Shown: positions 23,959 through 33,236, numbered from the stretch's first letter. The stretch is DNA of 64,000 bases from Hydrogenophaga sp. PAMC20947 (GCF_004795855.1 NZ_CP039252.1:1736001-1800000), one strand, 5' to 3'. The notes: generated by a model not told the origin, from the letters alone. Made by a program: numbers and translations.

Positions 23959-25851
23959 ATGAACCAGACCGATTTCCTGCATTTGGTCAGAACTAGCGAG
24001 ATCGATGCCCAGGAAAAACCGGCGGCCTATCGCCGCACCGTTGCCTGGTTCGCTACTTTGGGCTATTTCTACGCCGTGGCCAGCGTTGCCCTGGGTGCGG
24101 CTTTGATCTTTTTCGCCTGGCTGATGTTCGACCGGGGTCGGTATGTCCCCACGATTGGCGCTGGGCTGGGCGGGGCCGGCCTGTGCTGGGTCGCTCTGGG
24201 TGCCTTGTTCACCCGGATTACCCCACCCGACGGTCTGGAGCTCACCCGCGATCAGGCCCCTGAGCTTTTTCGCGCCCTGGACCGCCTGAGAAAACGCCTG
24301 GATGGCCCGCCCATCCACCGCGTGGTCATCCACGACGAATACAACGCTTACATCACCCAACAGCCGCTCCTGGGTTTGGTGGGGCCGGTTCGCAACACGC
24401 TGGGCGTTGGCCTGCCGCTCTTGCTGACCATCGACAAACCCCGCTTTCTGGCGGTGCTGGCGCACGAATACGCGCACCTGCGCGGGGGCGACGGCCGGCT
24501 TGCGACCTGGCTCTACCGCAGCCGCAAAGCCTGGTCGCGCCTGGCCGACCAGGCCTTCGACCGCCACCCGGAACAAGACGACGTGTACGCCTGGTTGACC
24601 CGGGGCTTTGTCCATTGGTACGCGCCCCGCCTGGCCGCACGCAGTTTCGCGCTCGCACGCCAGGAAGAGTACACAGCCGACCGGGCCGCCGCCCGCCTGG
24701 TCGGCACCGATACCCAGGTCCACGCGCTGCTGGAGATCGCCTTGCGCGCGCCCCAGATGTCACAAACCTGGTGGCACAGTTACTGGGCTCAAGCAACCAC
24801 CCATGCCGAGCCCGAACTCAAGCCCTATGCCTGGCTGGCCACGCGCAAGCTGGCACCGCCCACGCCCGATGAGCTGGAGCGCGGCCTCGCGTCCATCTGC
24901 GCCGAGTTGTCCCACCACGCAGACACCCACCCCACAACCCGAGAACGGGTCGAGGCCCTGAAGGCGCCTCTCGCATTGCCGCCCATGTCCCGGCACCACG
25001 CCGGTGCACTGCTGGGCGAAAACCTGCCGCGGGTGATCCGGCATTTCGACCAAGCCTGGTGGGTCGACCACCAGGTGCGGTGGCAGGCTGGCCACCGCCG
25101 CGCACAGCGCGATCTCGCGCGCATTGCCGAGCTCAAGCCCCGCCTGGTCAGCCTCGACGCGCCGTCCACACAGCTGCTCGCGCAATGGGTTCATCGGGTG
25201 CACGGTGAAAAACAGGCCCTGCCCCTGTTTCGGCTGGCCGTTCAGCGCAACCCAAACATGGCGCTGGCCCGCTGGCGCCTGGCTCTGGCTGGTGGCCGAC
25301 ACAACAACCCTGAAGCACTGGAGCACCTGCAATGGCTGGCCCAGCATTGCCCCCACATGGGCCGTGCTGCTGCGCAAGAAGCCCTGGCACTCATCGACCG
25401 CCTGCCTTTTCAGCCCACAACCGCCGATGACCGCCGGGCTTGGCGCGCGCAATTGCGGCAATTCGAAACCCTGGAGGCAGCCGCTGAACAAGCGGTGTCC
25501 TCCGAAGCGGATCTGCTGGAGCAGGTACAGCTCCACGACCTGAGCGCGGACGAATGCTTCGATCTGGGCAACTCCCTCAGCCCCCTGGCGTCGGTGCGCC
25601 GCCTGTGGATCATGCGCCGGCCTTGTCCGGTGTTTGCGGAACGCCGCCAGTACGTGGTGGTCGTGGAGCTGCGTCCAGGCGCCGACATCCTGGCCCTCTC
25701 CCCAGACGATATCGAGCGCCAGCTGCAGCTGCCCGGACCCGCCTGGGTGGTCTACGCCACCACTTTGCGCTCGCCAGAATTCAAATTGCGCAAGTTCCCA
25801 CTGGGTGAGCCCCTGAACCTCGGGGGAGACGTCAATCGTCCACCGGCGTGA
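23959..25851 (+). CDS. M48-family integral membrane zinc metalloprotease
   Basis: 630 residues. Two membrane helices lie at about 30-55 and 63-85. The zinc site is HEYAH (H169, E170, H173) in LAVLAHEYAHLRGGDGR, with the third ligand expected in the EEYTADRAAARLVG helix, as in HtpX/Ste24-type peptidases. The region after residue 330 is Ala/Arg/Leu-rich and helical and resembles TPR-type repeats. The C-terminus carries an extra domain of unknown type. Such proteases degrade misfolded membrane or cell-envelope proteins. I chose the ATG at 23959; an ATG at 23899 would begin inside the T-run of the preceding terminator. The 3' end overlaps uvrD by 20 bp, tail to tail. Confidence 0.82.
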   Translation: MNQTDFLHLVRTSEIDAQEKPAAYRRTVAWFATLGYFYAVASVALGAALIFFAWLMFDRGRYVPTIGAGLGGAGLCWVALGALFTRITPPDGLELTRDQAPELFRALDRLRKRLDGPPIHRVVIHDEYNAYITQQPLLGLVGPVRNTLGVGLPLLLTIDKPRFLAVLAHEYAHLRGGDGRLATWLYRSRKAWSRLADQAFDRHPEQDDVYAWLTRGFVHWYAPRLAARSFALARQEEYTADRAAARLVGTDTQVHALLEIALRAPQMSQTWWHSYWAQATTHAEPELKPYAWLATRKLAPPTPDELERGLASICAELSHHADTHPTTRERVEALKAPLALPPMSRHHAGALLGENLPRVIRHFDQAWWVDHQVRWQAGHRRAQRDLARIAELKPRLVSLDAPSTQLLAQWVHRVHGEKQALPLFRLAVQRNPNMALARWRLALAGGRHNNPEALEHLQWLAQHCPHMGRAAAQEALALIDRLPFQPTTADDRRAWRAQLRQFETLEAAAEQAVSSEADLLEQVQLHDLSADECFDLGNSLSPLASVRRLWIMRRPCPVFAERRQYVVVVELRPGADILALSPDDIERQLQLPGPAWVVYATTLRSPEFKLRKFPLGEPLNLGGDVNRPPA

Positions 25852-28276
25852 GTTTGGCCACGCTGAGCGCCAGCCACTTCACGCCATGCCGCGTGAAGCT
25901 GACCTGAGCGCGCGCATCCGGCCCGGCACCCTCCATCGCCAGCACCTTGCCTTCTCCAAATTTGTTGTGAAACACCTTGAGCCCGGTCTTGATGGCGGTG
26001 CCGCGGTCGGGTTCGGGATTGCTTTTGCCGCCCAACCCCTTGGGATCGCTGCCCGAGGCCCAGCCGGGTGACCAGGCGGGCTGCAAAGCCGCCGGCGCAC
26101 TGCCCCGATTGAAACCACCGCGCCCAGCACTTTGCCACCCGCCGGTGCCGCCGCCCGCGCCACCGCTCCAGGCCGGCTGTTGGGGCGTGAGCCATTTCAA
26201 ACAGGCTTCGGGCAACTCTTCAAAGAACCGGCTCTTGAGGTTGTAGCGCGTCTGTCCATGCAGCATGCGTGTTTGTGAATGGCTCAGGTACAGCCGCTTG
26301 CGCGCCCGTGTGATGGCCACATACATCAGGCGCCGCTCTTCTTCAAGGCCGTCGCGATCGCTCATGGCGTTTTCGTGGGGGAACAGGCCCTCTTCCATGC
26401 CGGTGATGAAAACGCAGTCAAACTCCAGTCCTTTGGCCGCGTGCACCGTCATGAGCTGCACCGCGTCTTGCCCGGCCTGCGCCTGGTTGTCACCCGATTC
26501 CAGGGCAGCGTGCGTCAGGAAAGACACCAGCGGGCTGAGCGTTTCCCCGGTTTCCGCATCGGGGGCGAGCGGCTCATTGATCACGGGCAAGCTCGGATCA
26601 ATCCCCTGGCTCACCGGGCTTTGTGTGAGCGCCGGCACCGTTGCCTGCCCCAGCTCATCGACCGGGATCGCCACCGCATCGCGGCCAAAACCCTCGATGC
26701 TCACGAAGCTCTCGGCGGCGTTCACCAATTCTTCCAGGTTTTCCACCCGGTCTTGCCCCTCTCGCTCATTTTTGTAGTGCTCGATCAAGCCACTGTGGGC
26801 CAGCACCAGCTCGATGATTTCGCGCAGCGTGCGGCCCACGGTCTGCTCGCGCATCACCTCAATCTTGGCCGCAAAACCACCAATCGCCACGCCGGCACGG
26901 CCCGTGACCACGCTCACTGCGTCGTGCAACGAGCAGCCCGAAGTGCGCGCCACATCTTGCAGCTGCTCGATGCTGCGCGCACCAATGCCCCGCGGCGGGA
27001 AATTCACCACCCGCATGAAGCTCGTGTCGTCGTTGGGGTTCTCCAGCAAACGCAGGTAAGCCAGTGCGTGCTTGATCTCGGCGCGCTCGAAAAAACGCAA
27101 GCCACCGTACACGCGGTACGGCATGCTGGCGTTGAACAGCGCCGTTTCCACCACCCGGCTTTGCGCATTGCTGCGGTAGAGCACCGCCATTTCAATCTTG
27201 GGGATGTCTTCGCGCGAAAGCTGCTTCATCTCATCGACCATCCACTGCGCTTCGGCAAAATCGCTGGTGGCCTCAAACACACGCACCAATTCGCCGGCGC
27301 CTGCATCGGTGCGCAGGTTCTTGCCCAAGCGGTTGCTGTTGTGGCTGATCAGCTCATTGGCCGAATCCAGGATGTTGCTCACGCTGCGGTAGTTCTGCTC
27401 CAGCTTGATCTGGTGCTCCACGCGAAACTCGCGCACGAAATCGGCCATGTTGCCCACGCGGGCGCCGCGAAAGGCATAAATGCTCTGGTCGTCATCGCCC
27501 ACCGCAAACACGGCATTGCCCGCTGGTGTGAGGCCCTCCAGCGGGGGGGTGCTGAATTGCTTGATCCAGGCGTATTGCAAGCGATTGGTGTCTTGAAACT
27601 CATCGATCAGGATGTGCCTGAAGCGGCGCTGGTAGTGCTCGCGCACCGCATCGTTGTCGCGCAAGACCTCGTACGAGCGCAGCATCAGCTCGCCAAAATC
27701 CACCACCCCTTCGCGCTGGCACTGTTCTTCGTACAGCGCATACAGCTCCACCTTCTTGCGCGTTTCTTCGTCGCGCACCGTTACATCGCCCGGACGCTGT
27801 CCATCTTCCTTGCAACCACTGATGAAATACTGGACCTGCTTGGGCGGAAAACGCTCGGCGTCCACATTGAACTGCTTGCACAAGCGTTTGACGGCAGACA
27901 GCTGATCTTGTGTGTCCAGAATCTGGAAAGTCTGCGGCAGATTCGCCAGCTTGTAGTGGGCCCGCAAAAAGCGGTTGCAAAGCCCGTGGAACGTGCCGAT
28001 CCACATGCCGCGTGCGTTGATGGGCAACATGCTGGTCAGCCGCGTCATCATCTCCTTGGCCGCCTTGTTGGTAAAGGTCACCGCCAGAATGCCGGCCGGC
28101 CCCACCTGACCGGTTTGCAGCAGCCAGGCAATGCGGGTGGTGAGCACCCGGGTTTTGCCCGAACCTGCCCCAGCAAGAATGAGGGCGTGCTCTGGCGGCA
28201 GGGCCACGGCAGCGCCCTGCTCGGCATTCAGGCCGGCGAGCAGCGGGGAGGAGGCTTGGGGTTGTTCAAACAGCAT
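25832..28276 (-). CDS. uvrD: UvrD/PcrA-type superfamily 1 DNA helicase
   Basis: 814 residues with all SF1A motifs: Walker A AGAGSGKT (35-42), motif II DEFQDTN, motif III VGDDDQSIYAFRGA, motif IV LEQNYRS, motif V TVHAAKGLEFDCVF and motif VI MYVAITRARKRLYL. It unwinds DNA 3'-5' in mismatch and nucleotide excision repair. The C-terminal ~70 residues after a Gly/Ser-rich linker (KVFHNKFGEGKVLAMEG) match the Tudor-like domain of UvrD/PcrA that contacts RNA polymerase. The ATG at 28276 is preceded by TACAAT at 6 nt, so the message may be leaderless. Overlap of 20 bp with the M48 gene may produce mild antisense interference. Confidence 0.95.
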   Translation of the reverse strand: MLFEQPQASSPLLAGLNAEQGAAVALPPEHALILAGAGSGKTRVLTTRIAWLLQTGQVGPAGILAVTFTNKAAKEMMTRLTSMLPINARGMWIGTFHGLCNRFLRAHYKLANLPQTFQILDTQDQLSAVKRLCKQFNVDAERFPPKQVQYFISGCKEDGQRPGDVTVRDEETRKKVELYALYEEQCQREGVVDFGELMLRSYEVLRDNDAVREHYQRRFRHILIDEFQDTNRLQYAWIKQFSTPPLEGLTPAGNAVFAVGDDDQSIYAFRGARVGNMADFVREFRVEHQIKLEQNYRSVSNILDSANELISHNSNRLGKNLRTDAGAGELVRVFEATSDFAEAQWMVDEMKQLSREDIPKIEMAVLYRSNAQSRVVETALFNASMPYRVYGGLRFFERAEIKHALAYLRLLENPNDDTSFMRVVNFPPRGIGARSIEQLQDVARTSGCSLHDAVSVVTGRAGVAIGGFAAKIEVMREQTVGRTLREIIELVLAHSGLIEHYKNEREGQDRVENLEELVNAAESFVSIEGFGRDAVAIPVDELGQATVPALTQSPVSQGIDPSLPVINEPLAPDAETGETLSPLVSFLTHAALESGDNQAQAGQDAVQLMTVHAAKGLEFDCVFITGMEEGLFPHENAMSDRDGLEEERRLMYVAITRARKRLYLSHSQTRMLHGQTRYNLKSRFFEELPEACLKWLTPQQPAWSGGAGGGTGGWQSAGRGGFNRGSAPAALQPAWSPGWASGSDPKGLGGKSNPEPDRGTAIKTGLKVFHNKFGEGKVLAMEGAGPDARAQVSFTRHGVKWLALSVAKLTPVDD

Positions 28277-28282
28277 GCCTTG

Positions 28283-28288
28283 ATTGTA
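28283..28288 (-). promoter_or_regulatory. Probable -10 (TACAAT) placing the uvrD start at the ATG
   Basis: Read on minus, TACAAT ends 6 nt before the uvrD ATG, so transcription should start at or next to the A of the start codon. No Shine-Dalgarno site can fit. The -35 is weak. Confidence 0.4.
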
Positions 28289-28330
28289 GGAAGCTGGCGC
28301 CCAAGCTACCGGCGCCCATACAAGACACCC

Positions 28331-28489
28331 TATAGTGGCCATAAAGGCTTGCGGTAATGCACATCCCCGCCAAGCGCCTAGAATCAAGCACCGGGCCCAA
28401 GCAGTTGCGCCCGGTTTTTTTGTGCCCCCTGCACAGAGACCGGCCAGTTCCAAGCGCTTTTTATCTTTTTTGATTCAAGGAACTGGACT
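28331..28489 (+). promoter_or_regulatory. Structured guaC leader (possible attenuator)
   Basis: TATAGT at 28331-28336 is a good -10 (no clear -35). The predicted ~147-nt leader holds three hairpins: 28346-28375 (GCTTG/CAAGC plus CGG/CCG), a terminator-like stem at 28390-28421, and an 8-bp stem CCAGTTCC/GGAACTGG (28444-28451, 28479-28486) whose right arm contains the GGA of the guaC Shine-Dalgarno. This layout suggests control of elongation and of ribosome access. I recognise no known riboswitch class. Confidence 0.45.
28390..28421 (+). terminator. Intrinsic-terminator-like hairpin inside the guaC leader
   Basis: Stem ACCGGGC / GCCCGGT with a 12-nt loop, then seven T. Nothing upstream on plus reaches here except a transcript begun after 28277, because uvrD points the other way. 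So it either attenuates guaC or ends a very short RNA. Confidence 0.7.
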
Positions 28490-29467
28490 GTGGAAATATT
28501 TGATTACGACAACATCCTGCTCCTGCCCCGCAAATGTCGGGTAGAGAGCCGCTCCGAATGCGACGCCAGCGTGGAGCTGGGTGGGCGTAAATTCCGCCTG
28601 CCCGTTGTGCCGGCCAATATGAAAACGGTCATCGACGAGAAGATCTGCCTGTGGATGGCGCAGAGCGGCTACTTCTACGTAATGCACCGCTTCGACCTGG
28701 ACAACGTGCAATTTGTGCGCGACATGCACGGTGCTGGCGTCTACGCCTCCATTTCCCTGGGTGTAAAAGCAGCCGACCGCGCCACGGTGGACACCCTGGC
28801 CAGTGAAGGCCTGATTCCCGAATACATCACCATCGATATCGCCCACGGCCATGCCGACAGTGTGCGCGACATGATCGGCTACCTCAAGGAAAAACTGCCG
28901 CCCAGCTTCGTGATCGCCGGCAACGTGGCCACGCCCGAGGCCATCATCGATCTGGAAAACTGGGGCGCCGACGCCACCAAGGTGGGCGTGGGCCCGGGCA
29001 AGGTGTGCATCACCAAACTCAAAACCGGCTTTGGGACCGGCGGCTGGCAACTCTCCGCGCTCAAATGGTGTGCCCGCGTGGCCACCAAGCCCATCATTGC
29101 AGACGGCGGCATCCGCAGCCATGGCGACATTGCCAAGAGCGTGCGCTTTGGCGCCACCATGGTGATGATCGGTTCGCTGTTCGCAGGCCACGAAGAGTCG
29201 CCCGGCAAGACCGTCGAGGTGGACGGCGAACTGTTCAAGGAGTACTACGGCTCGGCCAGCGACTTCAACAAAGGCGAATACAAACACGTGGAAGGCAAAC
29301 GCATCCTGGAGCCGATCAAGGGCACGCTGGCCGAGACCCTGATCGAAATGGAACAGGACGTGCAAAGCTCGATCAGCTATTCAGGCGGCACGCAGCTCAT
29401 GGACATCCGCAAGGTGAATTACGTGATCCTGGGGGGCGACAACGCGGGGGAGCACCTGTTGATGTAA
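28490..29467 (+). CDS. guaC: GMP reductase
   Basis: 325 residues, starting at GTG 28490 with AAGGAA 8 nt upstream. It reduces GMP to IMP and ammonia with NADPH. It is an IMPDH-fold TIM barrel without CBS domains. Catalytic C173 lies in [17 protein letters not shown], preceded by the IDIAHGH strand and the MKTVID segment. The start [15 protein letters not shown] with SRSECD resembles the Firmicutes-type GuaC group rather than the longer E. coli enzyme, which is assignment by pattern only. It lies alone between the divergent uvrD and a convergent esterase. The leader looks regulated (see the leader entry). Confidence 0.92.
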   Translation: MEIFDYDNILLLPRKCRVESRSECDASVELGGRKFRLPVVPANMKTVIDEKICLWMAQSGYFYVMHRFDLDNVQFVRDMHGAGVYASISLGVKAADRATVDTLASEGLIPEYITIDIAHGHADSVRDMIGYLKEKLPPSFVIAGNVATPEAIIDLENWGADATKVGVGPGKVCITKLKTGFGTGGWQLSALKWCARVATKPIIADGGIRSHGDIAKSVRFGATMVMIGSLFAGHEESPGKTVEVDGELFKEYYGSASDFNKGEYKHVEGKRILEPIKGTLAETLIEMEQDVQSSISYSGGTQLMDIRKVNYVILGGDNAGEHLLM

Positions 29468-29513
29468 TCCGCCGCAGGCGGCGCGAGGGGCATTCCATCG
29501 CGGCGCGGGGGCG

Positions 29514-30404
29514 TCATGCGTGCAGCATTTGCATGGCAAGTTTGTGCAAGCGGTGCTTGGGGTTGACAAGCGCATCGAGCACGCTGAAGTGGTTCAGGCC
29601 CGGCAGCGCCTCGCTGACCGGCACCGCCTCACAACCCCAGGCGTCCTGGATCAGCTGGTTCTGGCGCAGAAACTCGGCACTTTCATCTCCACCCGCCACC
29701 GAACACAACACGCCCCACTCGTCTTCCCACAGCATGGGCGCGGGCATCTTGGCCGGGCTGGCTTTTAGGGCATCGGCCGCTGTAAGGCGCAAACTGGTGC
29801 GCAGGAACGGTGCGTGGCGCAGCGGCTCCAGGTCGTACAACCCGGAAATCGACAATGCGTTTTTCACCAGCGCTTCAGGCAAATCGCCGGCAAACGTTGG
29901 CCACTGGCAGGCCATGAGCATGGCGGCCAGATGCCCGCCAGCGGAGTGGCCCACCACTGTGATGCGATCGGGGTCACCGCCGTGCACCGCAATGTGGCGG
30001 TACACCCAGGCCAAAGCGCGGACCATCTGGAGCGCAATGTCGGGAATCGTCACGGCTGGGCAGAGGGCGTAGTTGGGCACGACCACACAGGCCCCCTTCT
30101 TGACGAAGGACGACGCCACAAAGGAATGGTCGGCCTTGTCGAGGCCGCGCCAGTAACCCCCATGAATAAACACCAGCACCGGCGCCAAGCCCTGCTCGGG
30201 TTTGCGCTGCGCCGGAAACAGGTCCAGTGTTTCGCCAGCTTCGTGGCCGTAGGCCACGTCGATCATGCCATTGAGTTTGGCCCTGGCTGTTGCCGATTCG
30301 CGCACCCAGCGTTCGAAGAATTCGCCGTACTCGGGCACGAGGGCACGGTTGTTGTATTGGCTGTCCAGCCAGGCGGGATCGGGACGTGGGGATGCAGATT
30401 TCAT
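29514..30404 (-). CDS. Alpha/beta hydrolase (esterase / kynurenine-formamidase-like)
   Basis: 296 residues. The oxyanion-hole motif HGGYWRG and the nucleophile elbow GHSAGG place it in the hormone-sensitive-lipase-like esterases; the catalytic His is probably in GLNHFSVLD and the Asp shortly before. Proteins with HGGYW and a GHSAG elbow include kynurenine formamidases, but no kynurenine genes are adjacent, so the substrate is open. No signal peptide. The ATG at 30404 begins MKSASPRPDPAW; the frame is open further upstream but without a ribosome site. Confidence 0.8.
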   Translation of the reverse strand: MKSASPRPDPAWLDSQYNNRALVPEYGEFFERWVRESATARAKLNGMIDVAYGHEAGETLDLFPAQRKPEQGLAPVLVFIHGGYWRGLDKADHSFVASSFVKKGACVVVPNYALCPAVTIPDIALQMVRALAWVYRHIAVHGGDPDRITVVGHSAGGHLAAMLMACQWPTFAGDLPEALVKNALSISGLYDLEPLRHAPFLRTSLRLTAADALKASPAKMPAPMLWEDEWGVLCSVAGGDESAEFLRQNQLIQDAWGCEAVPVSEALPGLNHFSVLDALVNPKHRLHKLAMQMLHA

Positions 30405-30503
30405 CCGCGGGATTGTGTCATGGGGCCGGCGCTTGCGCCGCGTTGGCCCCCGTCCCGTCACACCGCCTACCCTGCCCACCCTGCAGCCGCCACAGGACTT
30501 GCC

Positions 30504-30509
30504 TACAAT
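30504..30509 (+). promoter_or_regulatory. Probable -10 (TACAAT) for the dehydrogenase gene
   Basis: TACAAT lies 29 nt before the ATG at 30539, giving a leader of about 23 nt. The divergent esterase starts at 30404. The -35 is unclear. Confidence 0.4.
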
Positions 30510-30538
30510 TTTGGATACCCATTCTCTGGAACACGCCC

Positions 30539-31441
30539 ATGACCGAACGATCCTCGCCAACCGCTTCCTTGCCCACCGTCGCCGTGCTGGGCATCGGCCT
30601 CATGGGCTTTCCGATCGGGCGCCGCCTGTGTGAAGCGGGTTACCCGGTTCGCGCGTGGAACCGTTCCCCAGACAAGGCGCAACGGCTGGTACCTTTCGGC
30701 GCCGCCGTTTTCCCTTCGGCCGCCGATGCGGTCAACTTGGCCGATGTGGTGATCACCTTGCTGGAAAACGGCGACGTGGTTGAAGACGTGTTGTTCAGAC
30801 AAGGTGCGGCAGCGGCCTTGCGCCCGGGAAGCCTGGTGATCGATATGTCGTCGATCCGGCCCGCCCAGGCGCGTGACCACGCCGACCGGCTCTCAGCCGT
30901 TCAGGTGCAGCATCTGGACGCACCCGTGTCGGGCGGCACCGTGGGCGCCGAAGCCGGCACGCTCGCCATCATGGCGGGCGGCGAGCCCCCTGCTTTTGAG
31001 CGTGCCCAACAGGTGTTCCAGCAACTCGGTAGAGCCACCCACGTCGGGCCCCATGGCGCGGGGCAACTCGCCAAGCTGGCCAACCAGATGATCGTGGGCA
31101 TCACGATTGGGGCAGTGGCCGAAGCCCTGTTGCTGTGTGAAAAGGGTGGTGCCGACATGGCCAAGGTCCGTGAGGCCATAGGCGGGGGCTTCGCCGAAAG
31201 CCGGGTCCTGCAACTGCATGGTCAGCGCATGGTCGAGCGCGATTTCAACAAGCGGGCGGCCGTCACGGTGCAGCTCAAGGACATGCGCAATGCCCTGTCG
31301 ACCGCAAAGGAACTGGGCTTTGACGCCCCCATCACCGGCTTGTTCGAGCAGCTCTTTGCCCAAGCAGTGGATCACGGGCTCGGCGATCTGGACCATTCGG
31401 CCCTGTTTGTCGAGCTGGCCCGGCGCAACGGCATGGAATGA
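30539..31441 (+). CDS. NAD(P)-dependent beta-hydroxyacid dehydrogenase (3-hydroxyisobutyrate dehydrogenase family)
   Basis: 300 residues. The dinucleotide-binding turn is GIGLMGFPIGRRL after a VAVLG strand (the family GxGxMGxP signature). The substrate-binding segment DAPVSGGTVGAEAGTLAIMAGG and the catalytic Lys region KLANQMIVG are both present. Members oxidise 3-hydroxyisobutyrate or reduce tartronate semialdehyde or glyoxylate/succinic semialdehyde. No valine or glycerate pathway genes are adjacent, so the substrate is not fixed. The start ATG at 30539 yields the usual family length. Confidence 0.87.
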   Translation: MTERSSPTASLPTVAVLGIGLMGFPIGRRLCEAGYPVRAWNRSPDKAQRLVPFGAAVFPSAADAVNLADVVITLLENGDVVEDVLFRQGAAAALRPGSLVIDMSSIRPAQARDHADRLSAVQVQHLDAPVSGGTVGAEAGTLAIMAGGEPPAFERAQQVFQQLGRATHVGPHGAGQLAKLANQMIVGITIGAVAEALLLCEKGGADMAKVREAIGGGFAESRVLQLHGQRMVERDFNKRAAVTVQLKDMRNALSTAKELGFDAPITGLFEQLFAQAVDHGLGDLDHSALFVELARRNGME

Positions 31442-31555
31442 GTGCCCTGAGGGTCTCACCGCAAACTGAGGGGTCAAAACTGGCTTTTTGAGGGCTTTGG
31501 CATCACAAAGGCGACGAACAATGGAGGACATCTGAACCCCATTCTGAGTCTACGT

Positions 31556-32392
31556 TTGAACCCCTCCACCCTCATCGGCATGATCGCCAGCGTGCTGTTC
31601 ATGGCCACCATCCTGCTGTTTGGCGCGGACGACCCGGCCAAATTCGTGGATCTTCCCAGCATTGCCATCGTGCTCGGCGGCACGTTGGCGGCTACGTTTC
31701 TCAGCTACCCCCTGAGGGAAATCCGCCGGGTATTCCCCTTGGTTGCCCAGGTGTTCCGACAAGAACGGCTGGAAACCCAGCACAGCATTGAAGAAGTGGT
31801 GGCCATATCGCGCATGTGGATGCGCGCAGACCTGCAGGCTGTGGAGCGCGCCCTGCCTCAGATCAGCAACCCGTTCCTGCGCACGGGCGTGCAGATGATC
31901 ATTGACCGCACACCCGAAGACGAAATCATCGATTTGCTGCAGTGGCGCATCGCCCACCTGCGCTCCCGCGAGATGGCCGAAGCCGGCATTTTCCGGGGCA
32001 TGGCCAGCTTTGCGCCTGCGTTTGGCATGGTAGGCACGCTCATTGGCCTGATCAACCTCATGGACCTGGTGGGCGCCGGTGACCTGAGCGTGATCGGCAG
32101 CCAGCTCGCCGTGGCGCTCATGACCACCCTGTACGGCGTGTTGCTGGCCAACCTGCTGTTCAAGCCCATCGCACTGAAGCTGGAGCGCCGCACCGAGCAG
32201 CGCCTGGTGGTGATGAACATGGTTCTCGAAGGCATTTCCATGATGTGCGCTGGCCGCAGCCCTTCGCTGATGCGCGAGACGCTCAAGGCATTTGTAGCCC
32301 AGTTCGACGACGAAATGTTCGACGGCGGATCGGCCCCCATTCCGGCCCGTGCGCCAGCACCCAAACCCAAGGCGGGCCATGTCAAGCGTTGA
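31556..32392 (+). CDS. MotA-like (MotA/TolQ/ExbB) proton-channel subunit, orphan stator
   Basis: 278 residues with four membrane helices: an N-terminal pair (LIGMIASVLFMATILLF and SIAIVLGGTLAATFLSYPL) and a C-terminal pair around FAPAFGMVGTLIGLINLM and LAVALMTTLYGVLLANLLF, separated by a helical cytoplasmic domain. The Pro-rich GTLIGL/TTLYG parts are the MotA signature. It should form a proton-driven stator with the MotB-like protein whose gene overlaps by 14 bp. No flagellar genes are nearby. The start is odd: TTG at 31556 has no ribosome site, while a CTG at 31532 lies 4 nt after GGAGG and would add eight residues. Confidence 0.82.
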   Translation: MNPSTLIGMIASVLFMATILLFGADDPAKFVDLPSIAIVLGGTLAATFLSYPLREIRRVFPLVAQVFRQERLETQHSIEEVVAISRMWMRADLQAVERALPQISNPFLRTGVQMIIDRTPEDEIIDLLQWRIAHLRSREMAEAGIFRGMASFAPAFGMVGTLIGLINLMDLVGAGDLSVIGSQLAVALMTTLYGVLLANLLFKPIALKLERRTEQRLVVMNMVLEGISMMCAGRSPSLMRETLKAFVAQFDDEMFDGGSAPIPARAPAPKPKAGHVKR

Positions 32393-33236
32393 TTCCGGCT
32401 TCTCCCTGCTGGAACCGAGCCAGCGCCCTGCCCTGCCCCAGACGCGCGGCAAGGCGGCGGGCCGACGCAACAGCAGCTACAGCCGCTGGCACCTGGAATC
32501 CAGCGTGACCAACGAAGAAGATGGCTGGCTGTTGACCTACCTCGATGTGATCACCCTGATGCTGGTGATGATGGTGGTGATGCTGTCGGTGGCTGGCCCT
32601 CAGGGCGAAGCCCACGAATCGGGCACACCCGCCTCGCTCACGCCCCCACCCGACCCGCTGGCCACAGCAGCTGCAGCCACCGTGCAACCCCCGCTGGTGG
32701 TGCCGCCAGTGGCCCTGCCTGTGACCCAGCCAGCCGCGCCAACCACCCCCATCGACGCCAAAGGCACACCGCCTCAAGCCGCCCCTGCACCGCCCGCCGA
32801 CACCTGGGCCAACCTCAAGCTCGAACAGGTCGGCCAGGACATCGCCGTCACCCCCGGGAAAGACTCGGTGCGGTTTCGCATCAGCAATGAACTGCTGTTC
32901 CCTTCGGGCGACGCCCGCCTGGTTCGGGGAGGCGATGCGGTGCTCGACAAATTGCTACCCACCTTGCTGGCCGATCCTGAGCTGCGCCTGGTCGTGGAAG
33001 GCCATACCGACAACATCCCGATCCAGACCGAGCGCTACCCCTCCAACTGGGAGCTCTCCACTGGACGTGCCGCCAGCGTGGCGCGCTACCTGATCGAACA
33101 CGGGGTTGCACCTCAGCGCGTGCAGGCCTCGGGCTACGCCGACACACGGCCCATCGGCGGCAAAGACAACCCGGTGGACCGCAATGTCAACCGGCGGGTT
33201 GAACTGATTCTGGAAAAGGTCAAGCCGCCCGGTTGA
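32379..33236 (+). CDS. MotB-like protein with OmpA-type peptidoglycan-binding domain
   Basis: 285 residues. One membrane helix near 53-75 (TYLDVITLMLVMMVVML) contains the single Asp that in MotB conducts protons. A Pro/Ala-rich linker of about 80 residues follows, then an OmpA-like domain with the peptidoglycan-binding pattern VVEGHTDNIPI and NVNRRVEL. The protein should anchor the MotA-like channel to peptidoglycan. The long, low-complexity linker and the lack of flagellar context suggest use outside swimming, e.g. for another energised envelope process. The ATG lies inside the end of the preceding gene, so translation is coupled. Confidence 0.85.
   Translation: MSSVDSGFSLLEPSQRPALPQTRGKAAGRRNSSYSRWHLESSVTNEEDGWLLTYLDVITLMLVMMVVMLSVAGPQGEAHESGTPASLTPPPDPLATAAAATVQPPLVVPPVALPVTQPAAPTTPIDAKGTPPQAAPAPPADTWANLKLEQVGQDIAVTPGKDSVRFRISNELLFPSGDARLVRGGDAVLDKLLPTLLADPELRLVVEGHTDNIPIQTERYPSNWELSTGRAASVARYLIEHGVAPQRVQASGYADTRPIGGKDNPVDRNVNRRVELILEKVKPPG

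Noticed and set aside
26279..28357. Long open frame (692 residues) on plus across uvrD
   Set aside because: Antisense shadow of uvrD, His/Gln/Ala-rich, without a ribosome site or domain.
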